Position numbers and translations under genes: made by a program. The notes under the pieces were generated by a model. That model saw only the letters and a list, made by a program, of their open reading frames with translations. It did not search any database and had not been told where the DNA came from. This document shows positions 36,690 to 44,104 of a DNA stretch of 64,000 nucleotides, in pieces. Within the stretch, counting starts at the first letter, position 1. The number at the start of each line of letters is the position of its first letter. The stretch is from Melastoma dodecandrum (Eukaryota > Streptophyta > Magnoliopsida > Myrtales > Melastomataceae): positions 1,736,001 to 1,800,000 of the forward strand of contig JARUPY010000090.1 in the NCBI GenBank assembly GCA_029817715.1, given 5' to 3'.

Positions 36690-37391
36690 ATGTCCGAGGC
36701 AATTCTTTCTATCGACGGCCTGCACGTCGCCTACGGCCAGAGCGAGGTCCTGCACGGGCTGAACCTCTCCGTCGCCAAGAACGAGATCGTGGCCCTCATG
36801 GGCCGCAACGGCATGGGCAAGACGACGCTGATGAAGGCGCTGATCGGGCTGATCCCGACCCGCCAGGGGGCCGTCCGCGTCGCCGACAGCGAGATCGCCC
36901 ACCTGAAGAGCTACGAGCGCGTCGCGCGCGGCGTCGCCTACGTGCCGCAGGGCCGCATGGTCTTCTCCTCCATGACGGTCGAGGAGAACATCGAGACCGG
37001 CCTCGGCCGGCGCGGCAAGAGCTCGATCCTCGAGGACATCTACGCGCTGTTCCCGGTGCTGAAGGAGATGCGCAAGCGCCGCGGCGGCAACCTCTCCGGC
37101 GGCCAGCAGCAGCAGCTGGCGATCGCCCGCGCGCTGGCGAGCGAGCCCAAGGTGCTGCTGCTCGACGAGCCGACCGAAGGCATCCAGCCGTCCATCATCC
37201 GCGAGATGGCGCGCACGCTGCGCCGCATCCGCGACGAGCGCGGCCTGTCGATCCTCGTCTCCGAGCAGGTGCTGAGCTTCGCGCTCGATGTCGCCGACCG
37301 GGTCGCGGTGATCGAGAACGGCGAGATCGTCCACGACGACGCGCGCGCGGACATCGATGAGGCGAAGGTCGCGCGGTACCTGTCCGTCTAG
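36690..37391 (+). CDS. urtE: Urea/amide ABC transporter ATPase UrtE
   Basis: The second ABC ATPase, 233 residues, LivF-like. Walker A GRNGMGKTT (38-46), signature LSGGQQQQLAIARAL, Walker B VLLLDEPTEGIQPS, and switch region LVSEQVLSF, in which Gln replaces His as in many UrtE/LivF proteins. Ten bases after urtD, eleven before the hydrolase gene. Confidence 0.95.
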   Translation: MSEAILSIDGLHVAYGQSEVLHGLNLSVAKNEIVALMGRNGMGKTTLMKALIGLIPTRQGAVRVADSEIAHLKSYERVARGVAYVPQGRMVFSSMTVEENIETGLGRRGKSSILEDIYALFPVLKEMRKRRGGNLSGGQQQQLAIARALASEPKVLLLDEPTEGIQPSIIREMARTLRRIRDERGLSILVSEQVLSFALDVADRVAVIENGEIVHDDARADIDEAKVARYLSV

Positions 37392-37402
37392 GGAGCGAGG
37401 CG

Positions 37403-38419
37403 ATGAAGGATTACGAGATCTTCGAGCTCGGCGACTTCGTCCTCCAGTGCGGCAAGACGCTGCGCGCGGCGAAGCTCGCCTTCAAGACCTTCGGCACGCT
37501 GAACGCCGCCAAGGACAATGCCATCGTCTACCCGACCTGGTACTCCGGCCAGCATTACGAGAACGAGTGGCTGATCGGGCCGGGCAAGGCGCTCGATCCC
37601 GACAAGTACTTCATCATCATCCCGAACATGTTCGGCAACGGACTGTCGTCCTCGCCGAGCAACACGCCGGCGCCGTGGAACGGTCCGCGGTTCCCGAACG
37701 TCACCGCCTACGACAACGTCAAGGCGCAGCATCGTCTCGTCACCGAGCATTTCGGCATCGAGAAGCTGGTGCTGGTCACCGGCTGGTCGATGGGCGCGCT
37801 GCAGACCTACCACTGGGCGGTGATGTACCCGCACATGGTGCCGAAGATCCTGCCGTTCCAGGGCTCGGCGAAATGTTCGCGGCACAACTACGTCTTCCTC
37901 GAGGGCGCCAAGGCGGCCCTGCAGGCGGACGCCGCCTTCAAGGACGGATGGTACGAGAGCCCACCTTACAAGGGGCTGCGCGCCTTCGGTCGCGTCTACG
38001 CCGGCTGGGGGTTCTCGCAGACCTTCTATCGCGTCGAGGCCGACATCAAGCACATGGGCTACGCCTCGCTCGAGGACTTCCTCGTCGGCTTCTGGGAAGG
38101 GCTCTTCTACGAGCGCGACGCCAACAACCTGCTCGCCATGCTGTGGACCTGGCAGCACGGCGACATCAGCGCCAACGAGACGTTCAAGGGCGACTTCAAG
38201 GCGGCGCTGGCGTCGATCGAGGCCAAGGCGATCCTGATGCCGGCCTCGAGCGACCTCTACTTCCCGCCGGAGGACAACGCCATCGAGGCGGCGGCGATGC
38301 CGAACGCCGAGCTTCGCACGATCGACACCTACTGGGGCCATTTCGCCGGCGGCCCAGGGACCAGCCCCGACGACATCGAGATCCTCGACAAGGCGCTGAA
38401 AGAGCTGCTCGCCGCCTGA
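37403..38419 (+). CDS. MetX-like alpha/beta hydrolase in the formamidase operon
   Basis: A 338-residue alpha/beta-fold enzyme of the homoserine acetyltransferase-like group. The nucleophile elbow is GWSMGA (Ser129). The acid is probably in PASSDLYFPPEDN, and the base His is in YWGHFAGGPG. The usual MetX elbow GPSxGGMQ is changed, and no methionine genes are near. Because it is tightly packed between urtE and fmdA (11 and 38 bp), a role in amide or ester breakdown is more likely than methionine synthesis. Substrate unknown. Confidence 0.85.
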   Translation: MKDYEIFELGDFVLQCGKTLRAAKLAFKTFGTLNAAKDNAIVYPTWYSGQHYENEWLIGPGKALDPDKYFIIIPNMFGNGLSSSPSNTPAPWNGPRFPNVTAYDNVKAQHRLVTEHFGIEKLVLVTGWSMGALQTYHWAVMYPHMVPKILPFQGSAKCSRHNYVFLEGAKAALQADAAFKDGWYESPPYKGLRAFGRVYAGWGFSQTFYRVEADIKHMGYASLEDFLVGFWEGLFYERDANNLLAMLWTWQHGDISANETFKGDFKAALASIEAKAILMPASSDLYFPPEDNAIEAAAMPNAELRTIDTYWGHFAGGPGTSPDDIEILDKALKELLAA

Positions 38420-38457
38420 CGGGACCTGCAACGACGCACGCAAAGGGAGAGAGCCTC

Positions 38458-39687
38458 ATGACCGAGACCATCATCAAGGTCGATGTGACCCAGTCCGCCT
38501 ACGACAACGACATGGTGCACAATCGTTGGCACCCCGACATTCCCATGGTGGCGACGGTCAACCCCGGCGACGATTTCATCATCGAGACCTACGACTGGAC
38601 CGGCGGCTTCATCAAGAACGACGACGACGCCTCCGACGTGCGCGACATCGACCTGTCGATCGTCCACTTCCTGTCCGGTCCGATCGGCGTCAAGGGCGCC
38701 GAGCCCGGCGACCTGCTCGTCGTCGACATCCTCGACATCGGCACGCTGCCCGGCGGCGACTGGGGCTTCAACGGCGCCTTCTCGCGCAAGAACGGCGGCG
38801 GCTTCCTCACCGACCACTTCCCGACGGCGCAGAAGTCGATCTGGGACATCAAGGGCATGTACACGAGCTCGCGCCACGTGCCCGGCGTCAGCTTCGCCGG
38901 CCTCGTGCACCCCGGCCTCATCGGCTGCCTGCCCGACCCCAAGCTGCTCGAGCTGTGGAACGAGCGCGAGACCGCCTTCATCGCCGCCAACCCCGATCAT
39001 CCGACCGGCGTCGCCAACCCGCCCTTCGCTAAGACCGCGCATATGGGCCGGCTGAAGGGCGAGGCCTACGACAAGGCCGCCGCCGCCGGCGCCCGCACCG
39101 TGCCGCCGCGCGAGCACGGCGGCAACATGGACATCAAGGACCTGTCGCGCGGCTCGAAGATCTACTTCCCCGTCTACGTGCCGGGAGCGGGCCTCTCGAT
39201 GGGCGACCTGCACTTCAGCCAGGGCGACGGCGAGATCACCTTCTGCGGCGCGATCGAGATGGCCGGCTGGCTGCATCTCAAGGTCGAGCTGATCAAGGAC
39301 GGCATGTCGAAATACGGGGTCAAGAGCCCGATCTTCAAGCCGTCGCCGATCAAGCCGAACTACACCGACTTCCTCATCTTCGACGGCATCTCCGTCGACG
39401 AGATGGGCAAGCAATACTACCTCGACGTCGGCGTCGCCTACCGCCAGGCCTGCCTCGCGGCGATCGAGTACCTGAAGAAGTTCGGCTATTCGGGCGAGCA
39501 GGCCTACTCGATCCTCGGCACGGCGCCGGTGCAGGGCCACATCTCGGGCGTCGTCGACGTGCCGAATGCCTGCGCGACGCTGTGGATCCCGACCGAGATC
39601 TTCGACTTCGACATCAACCCCGGCGCCGCCGGCCCGACCAAGTTCCTCGACGGCAGCATCAAGCTGCCGACAGCGCCGGACCTCTAG
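38458..39687 (+). CDS. fmdA: Formamidase FmdA
   Basis: Hydrolyses formamide to formate and ammonia. The 409-residue protein belongs to the acetamidase/formamidase family and resembles Methylophilus FmdA throughout: VTQSAYDNDMVHNRWHPDIP, GDDFIIETYDWTGGFIKND, FPGLxHPG-type FAGLVHPGLIG, FSQGDGEITFCGAIEM. AAAGGGAGAG precedes the ATG at 38458. In this operon with urtABCDE and fmdB it supplies ammonia from formamide. Confidence 0.95.
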   Translation: MTETIIKVDVTQSAYDNDMVHNRWHPDIPMVATVNPGDDFIIETYDWTGGFIKNDDDASDVRDIDLSIVHFLSGPIGVKGAEPGDLLVVDILDIGTLPGGDWGFNGAFSRKNGGGFLTDHFPTAQKSIWDIKGMYTSSRHVPGVSFAGLVHPGLIGCLPDPKLLELWNERETAFIAANPDHPTGVANPPFAKTAHMGRLKGEAYDKAAAAGARTVPPREHGGNMDIKDLSRGSKIYFPVYVPGAGLSMGDLHFSQGDGEITFCGAIEMAGWLHLKVELIKDGMSKYGVKSPIFKPSPIKPNYTDFLIFDGISVDEMGKQYYLDVGVAYRQACLAAIEYLKKFGYSGEQAYSILGTAPVQGHISGVVDVPNACATLWIPTEIFDFDINPGAAGPTKFLDGSIKLPTAPDL

Positions 39688-39690
39688 ACC

Positions 39691-40026
39691 ATGCCGATGT
39701 ACGATTACGCCTGCGCGACGTGCGGGCCGTTCACCGCCTACCGGCCGATGTCGGAATACGACAAGCCGCTGGCGTGCGAAGACTGCGGGGCCATGGCCCC
39801 GCGCGCCATCCTGCGGGCGCCGGCGCTCGCGATGATGGATGCGGGCGCGCGCAGCGGCATGGCCGTCAACGAGCGGTCGCGCCACGAGCCGCGCAAGTCG
39901 AGCCGGGCGCACCCGTCGGGATGCGGCTGCTGCAGCACCTCGCGGGGCTTCGCTGCGACGCCGGCTGCCGGCCGCAGCGCGGCCAAGTCGTTCCCCGGCG
40001 CGCGGCCGTGGATGATCAGCCACTGA
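39691..40026 (+). CDS. fmdB: FmdB-family zinc-ribbon protein
   Basis: A small 111-residue protein with an N-terminal zinc ribbon: MPMYDYACATC with Cys8/Cys11 and CEDC with Cys29/Cys32. It is the family linked to fmd operons, thought to be a regulator or assembly factor. The C-terminal half is basic and contains an extra CGCC motif. It begins three bases after the fmdA stop. Confidence 0.9.
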   Translation: MPMYDYACATCGPFTAYRPMSEYDKPLACEDCGAMAPRAILRAPALAMMDAGARSGMAVNERSRHEPRKSSRAHPSGCGCCSTSRGFAATPAAGRSAAKSFPGARPWMISH

Positions 40027-40062
40027 TCAGCGGTTTCGTCGGAGAGCCTATGGAGTATGGGT

Positions 40063-40081
40063 CGCGGCAGCCAATGCCGCG
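40063..40081 (+). terminator. Possible hairpin terminator after fmdB
   Basis: CGCGGCA and TGCCGCG form a perfect 7-bp stem with a five-base loop, 37 bases after fmdB. A smaller repeat (TGATCAG..CTGATCA, 40013-40029) overlaps the fmdB stop. Neither has a T-run. Confidence 0.4.
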
Positions 40082-40245
40082 GCCGAGTACATGCGGAAGA
40101 CTGGTCGGCGGGGCTCGCTTGGAGCTTTGGTGCCAGGCATCGGAGTTTGGCGGTTAGGTCATCTCGGCTGCGCCCACGCGAGCGCATTCGTGGCCGCAGC
40201 AGAGCCGCAGCCTAAATCCCTGACCCGAACATAGAATGCCATTTT

Positions 40246-40320
40246 TGGAGCGGGCGAAGGGATTCGAACCCTCGACCCCAACCTTGGCAAGGTTGTGCTC
40301 TACCCCTGAGCTACACCCGC
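40246..40320 (-). tRNA. tRNA-Gly (GCC)
   Basis: The minus strand folds as a complete tRNA: acceptor GCGGGTG paired with CGCCCGC, D-arm AGCTCAGGGGTAGAGC, anticodon stem-loop AACCTTGCCAAGGTT with anticodon GCC, T-arm with GGTTCGAATCC, and an encoded CCA. It reads glycine codons GGC/GGU. Confidence 0.97.
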
Positions 40321-40347
40321 ATCCATGACGGCAACGCCGTCGGCGGC

Positions 40348-40376
40348 TGTATGGCGCAAATGGCGGCGCGATGCAA
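40348..40376 (-). promoter_or_regulatory. Sigma-70 promoter of tRNA-Gly
   Basis: On the minus strand, -35 TTGCAT and -10 CATACA are separated by 17 bases. The start would be about 20 bases before the mature tRNA 5' end. Confidence 0.55.
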
Positions 40377-40522
40377 ACGACAATTTGGCTCTGTCGACAG
40401 GATCGTCGCGGGCGCCCCGTAGCGCGCAGACTGGCGAGCAAAGCGGCACCTCGCGCCGCCCGCGCGGGCATCGGGCGATCGCCGCCGACCCGGCCCGGCT
40501 TCGGCGAGCGGTCCCGCACTGC

Positions 40523-40536
40523 GGCACGGCTTTTGC
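40523..40536 (+). promoter_or_regulatory. Sigma-54 promoter of the nir/nas operon
   Basis: GGCACGGCTTTTGC matches the RpoN -24/-12 consensus (GGCACG, four bases, TTGC) with exact ten-base spacing between GG and GC. The predicted start is near 40548, only about eight bases before the first leader hairpin. It implies nitrogen control through NtrC or a relative. Confidence 0.75.
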
Positions 40537-40555
40537 CAACCCTCGGATGCTCGCT

Positions 40556-40604
40556 TGCGCAATGCTGCGCACGTCCGGGCGCATGACCGTGCAACGGCGC
40601 ACGG
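40556..40604 (+). ncRNA. ANTAR-type tandem hexaloop leader RNA (NasT/NasR target) ahead of nirA
   Basis: Two hairpins lie 15 bases apart in the 5' leader. Hairpin 1: TGCGC / GCGCA with loop AATGCT (40556-40571). Hairpin 2: CCGTGC / GCACGG with loop AACGGC (40587-40604). Both loops have six bases with A at position 1 and G at position 4, the known recognition rule for ANTAR antiterminators such as EutV, NasR and NasT. A terminator-like structure follows before the nirA start. No nasT gene is in the window. Confidence 0.75.
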
Positions 40605-40636
40605 CCGGCGCTTCGATCAATCCAAGGTGTGGGGTT

Positions 40637-40716
40637 GCTCGGGACCTTGTCGACGACGCCTCGCCAGATCTCCCCGGCCTCCGGGACTGGTGCGGGCATG
40701 GCGATCCCGAGCTTTT
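40637..40716 (+). terminator. Leader terminator-like structure before nirA
   Basis: GCTCGGGA (40637-40644) pairs perfectly with TCCCGAGC (40705-40712), followed by TTTT. The 60-base interior can fold on itself, for example CCCGG-CCT-CCGGG at 40673-40685. It lies after the tandem hexaloop hairpins, where an ANTAR-controlled terminator would be expected. The T-run is short, so strength is uncertain. Confidence 0.5.
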
Positions 40717-40746
40717 GTCCTCATGCCCTCGCAACGAAGGGCTGCC

Positions 40747-42504
40747 ATGGGCGGTGAATTTACGGCCGAGCAGAAGCGCTATCTCGAAGGGTTCACGTCG
40801 GGCATCCAGGTCGGACGGCTGAAGCCGGCCGGCGGCGGCTCGGGTCCATCGGCGCCGTCCGGGCCGGACGCGCCGCATCTTGCCGCGATGGCGAAGACCG
40901 AGGCCGCCGGCAAGAAGCTCGTCGACCAGGAGAAGTGGAAACGAGACGAGCATCCGTTCGACGCCTACCACCGCCTCAAGGAGCAGGCGGCCAACGACGA
41001 GTTTCCGAAGCCTGCGGACAATTTCCGTTGGCGCTACTACGGGCTGTTCTACGTGGCGCCGGCGCAGGATGCCTACATGCTGCGCATGAGGATCCATAAC
41101 GGGATCCTCAATCATTGGCAGTTCGCCGCGATGGCCGATCTCGCCTCGCGCTGCGCCGGCGGCTATTCGCACGTGACGACCCGCGCCAACCTGCAGTTGC
41201 GTGAGATCCCGGCGCGGCATGCGATCGACGTCATCGAGCAGGTGATCGATCTCGGGCTCTGCTCGCGCGGCTCCGGCTCGGACAACATCCGCAACGTGAC
41301 GGGTGACGCCACCGCGGGCATCGCGCCGCACGAGCTCCTCGACACGCGGCCCTATGCCAAGGAGTGGCACTTCCACATCCTCAACAACCGCGTGATGTAC
41401 GGCCTGCCGCGCAAGTTCAACGTCGCCTTCGACGGGGGCGGCCCGATCCCGACCCTGGAAGACACCAACGACATCGGCTTCCAGGCGGTTGGGGTGAAGG
41501 ACGGCGCGGGCCTGGAGCCAGGCGTCTATTTCCGCCTGATGCTTGGCGGCATCACCGGGCACAAGGATCTGGCGCGCGACACCGGCGTGATCCTCAAGCC
41601 GGCCGACGCGACCAAGGTGGCGGATGCCATCGTGCGCGTCTTCATCGACTCCGGCGACAGGACGAACCGCAACAAGGCGCGGCTCAAATACGTGCTCGAC
41701 GAGTGGGGCTTCGAGAGGTTCCTCACCGTAGTCGAGGAGAAGCTCGGCTGGAAGCTGGCGCGCGTCGCGGCCGAGCATGTCGCTGAGCGTCCGGAGCAGG
41801 ACCGCCACGCGCATATCGGGGTGCATCCGCAGAAGCAGGCCGGCCTCAACTACGTCGGCGTGGTGCTGCCGGTCGGTAAGATGGTTTGCGAGCAGATGCA
41901 CGAGCTCGCCGCCATCGCGCGCGAGCTCGGCGACGGCGACATCCGCCTCACCGTCTGGCAGAACCTGCTGCTCTCCGGCATCCCGGACGCCAAGCTCGAA
42001 GAGGCGAAGGCGCGCATCGTCTCGACGGGGCTCGCCTGGCAGGCGACGCCGATCCGCGCCGGCCTCGTCGCCTGCACCGGCTCGCAGGGCTGCAAGTTCG
42101 CCGCCGCGCCGACCAAGCTGAATGCCGAAGCGATCGCCGCCTGGTGCGAGCCGCGCGTCAAGCTCGACCAGCCGATCAACATCCACCTCACCGGCTGCCA
42201 CAATTCGTGCGCCCAGCACTACATCGGCGACATCGGCCTCATCGGCGCGCGGGTGGCCATCAACGACGACGGCGACACGGTCGACGGCTACGACATCCAC
42301 GTCGGCGGCGGCTTCTCGACGACGCCGTCGATCGGCCGCGAGATCTACCCCGCCGTGAAGGCGGAAGACTGCCCCGAACACGTCGAGCGCCTGCTGAAGG
42401 CCTATCTCGCCAATCGTTCCCATCCCAACGAATCCTTCCTCGCCTTCACGACGGGGAAGGAGATCGACGAGCTGAAGGCCATGGCCGACACGGTGAAAGC
42501 ATGA
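40747..42504 (+). CDS. nirA: NirA-type assimilatory nitrite reductase (siroheme, 4Fe-4S)
   Basis: Reduces nitrite to ammonia with six electrons. The 585-residue protein has the two-fold sulfite/nitrite reductase fold (RMRIHNGILNHWQF, TTRANLQLREIP) and the cluster/siroheme ligands CTGSQGCKF and TGCHNSC. Start ATG 40747 follows AAGGG; the frame stays open upstream through the leader, which is non-coding in character. An N-terminal segment FTAEQKRYLEGFTSGI (residues 5-20) recurs in the next two proteins. First gene of nirA - reductase - nasA fusion. Confidence 0.93.
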   Translation: MGGEFTAEQKRYLEGFTSGIQVGRLKPAGGGSGPSAPSGPDAPHLAAMAKTEAAGKKLVDQEKWKRDEHPFDAYHRLKEQAANDEFPKPADNFRWRYYGLFYVAPAQDAYMLRMRIHNGILNHWQFAAMADLASRCAGGYSHVTTRANLQLREIPARHAIDVIEQVIDLGLCSRGSGSDNIRNVTGDATAGIAPHELLDTRPYAKEWHFHILNNRVMYGLPRKFNVAFDGGGPIPTLEDTNDIGFQAVGVKDGAGLEPGVYFRLMLGGITGHKDLARDTGVILKPADATKVADAIVRVFIDSGDRTNRNKARLKYVLDEWGFERFLTVVEEKLGWKLARVAAEHVAERPEQDRHAHIGVHPQKQAGLNYVGVVLPVGKMVCEQMHELAAIARELGDGDIRLTVWQNLLLSGIPDAKLEEAKARIVSTGLAWQATPIRAGLVACTGSQGCKFAAAPTKLNAEAIAAWCEPRVKLDQPINIHLTGCHNSCAQHYIGDIGLIGARVAINDDGDTVDGYDIHVGGGFSTTPSIGREIYPAVKAEDCPEHVERLLKAYLANRSHPNESFLAFTTGKEIDELKAMADTVKA

Positions 42505-44096
42505 CGTTCCAGGCCCCGACGCCCACGATCGCGCCGTTCATTCCCGAGAATGCGCCGTTCAACGAAGAGCAGCGCGCCTGGCTCAACGGCTTCTTCGCCG
42601 GATTCCTGGCGCCGCAGCCCGGTGACGCGCAGCCGATCAGCACCGATGCCGCCGGTCTTGGCGACGCGGACGATGACGCCCCCTGGCACGACCCGGCGAT
42701 GCCGATGGACGAGCGCATGAAGCTCGCCGAGGGCAAGCCGATCCAGCGCCGGCTGATGGCGGCGATGGCGCAGCAGGATTGCGGTCAGTGCGGCTACGAC
42801 TGCGACAAATACTCGAAGGCCATCGCCGACGGCGAGGAGGCGCGGCTCAATCTCTGCGTGCCGGGCGGCAAGGAGACGGCCCGCAAGGTAAAGGAGCTTG
42901 CGGCCGAGCTCGGCGGCGAGGCACCCGCGGGTGACGTGAAGGTCGAGGCCAAGGCGGCGGCGCCCACCGCGACCGCCGAGGCGCCGGGCTATTCGCGCGG
43001 CCTGCCGGTCGATGTGGTGTTCGAGGGCCGCCGGCGGCTCAACAAGGCGGATTCGGAAAAGTCGACCTTCCACATCGACATCGATCTCACCGCGGCCGGC
43101 ATCGAGTACACGGTCGGCGACGCCTTCGGCCTGTTTCCGGAAAACGATCCGGAGCTCGTCGACCGCGTCATCGCGGTGATCGGCGCGCCGCGCGACTTTC
43201 CGATCGGCAACAAGAGTTTCTCCGACTATCTGCGCACCGAGGTGTCGCTCGGCCTGGCGCCGGACGCGCTGTTCGAGCTCATCTCCTACATCACCGGCGG
43301 CGAGCGCCGCGCCAAGGCGAAGCTTCTCGCCAAGGGCGACGATCCGGACGGCGACGTCCACACGCTCGACGTGCTCGCGGTGCTCGAGAAGTTCCCGGGG
43401 TTGCGACCCGATCCGGAGGCGTTCATCGAGGCGCTCGACCCGCTGCAGCCGCGCCTCTACTCGATCTCCTCGTCGCACAACGCGACGCCGGGCCGCGTCT
43501 CGCTTACCGTCGATCACGTGCGCTACATCGTCGGCGAGCGGACGCGCCGCGGCGTCGCCTCGTCGTGGCTCGCCGAGCGGCTGCCGGTCGGCTCGAAGAT
43601 CAAGGCCTACGTGCAGAAGGCGCATAACTTCGGCCTCCCGAAGTCGCCCGATGTGCCGATCATCATGGTCGGCCCCGGCACCGGCGTCGCGCCGTTCCGC
43701 GCCTTCCTGCACGATCGCAAGAGCGCCGCGGCGAAGGGCGGCGCCTGGCTGTTCTACGGCCACCAGCGGCGCGCGGCCGACTTCTTCTACGAGGACGAGA
43801 TCGACGGCTTCATGCAGGACGGCACGCTCTCCAAGGTGTCGCTCGCCTGGTCGCGCGACGCCGAGAAGAAGACCTACGTGCAGGACAAGATGCGCGAGGA
43901 TGGCAAGGAGGTCTGGTCCTGGCTCGAGCGCGGCGCGCATTTCTACATCTGCGGCGATGCCAAGCGAATGGCGTCCGACGTCGAGAAGACGCTGACGGAA
44001 ATCGTCGCCCGCGAGAGCGGCCAGGACGAGGCGTCGGCGAAGAGATTTATCGCGGCGCTGAAAAAGAATGGGCGCTATCAGGCCGACGTGTACTGA
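42501..44096 (+). CDS. Fe-S/FAD NADPH reductase, CysJ-like without flavodoxin domain
   Basis: A 531-residue reductase probably serving NirA. The N-terminal segment FNEEQRAWLNGFFAGF (20-35) resembles the start of CysJ. A [4Fe-4S] motif follows: Cys94, Cys97, Cys101 and Cys119 (DCGQCGYDC...NLC). From about residue 165 it has the CysJ-type FAD/NADPH module: QPRLYSISSSHN, RRGVASSWLAER, MVGPGTGVAPFRAF, FYGHQRRAADFFY, ICGDAKRMASDVE and a C-terminal aromatic YQADVY. No FMN-binding flavodoxin is present, so the cluster may replace FMN as electron outlet. ATG overlaps the nirA stop by four bases. Confidence 0.9.
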   Translation: MTFQAPTPTIAPFIPENAPFNEEQRAWLNGFFAGFLAPQPGDAQPISTDAAGLGDADDDAPWHDPAMPMDERMKLAEGKPIQRRLMAAMAQQDCGQCGYDCDKYSKAIADGEEARLNLCVPGGKETARKVKELAAELGGEAPAGDVKVEAKAAAPTATAEAPGYSRGLPVDVVFEGRRRLNKADSEKSTFHIDIDLTAAGIEYTVGDAFGLFPENDPELVDRVIAVIGAPRDFPIGNKSFSDYLRTEVSLGLAPDALFELISYITGGERRAKAKLLAKGDDPDGDVHTLDVLAVLEKFPGLRPDPEAFIEALDPLQPRLYSISSSHNATPGRVSLTVDHVRYIVGERTRRGVASSWLAERLPVGSKIKAYVQKAHNFGLPKSPDVPIIMVGPGTGVAPFRAFLHDRKSAAAKGGAWLFYGHQRRAADFFYEDEIDGFMQDGTLSKVSLAWSRDAEKKTYVQDKMREDGKEVWSWLERGAHFYICGDAKRMASDVEKTLTEIVARESGQDEASAKRFIAALKKNGRYQADVY

Positions 44097-44104
44097 GGCC
44101 GGCC

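Noticed and set aside
37403..38419. Naming the alpha/beta hydrolase metX
   Set aside because: The nucleophile elbow differs from MetX and the operon context is amide and urea use.
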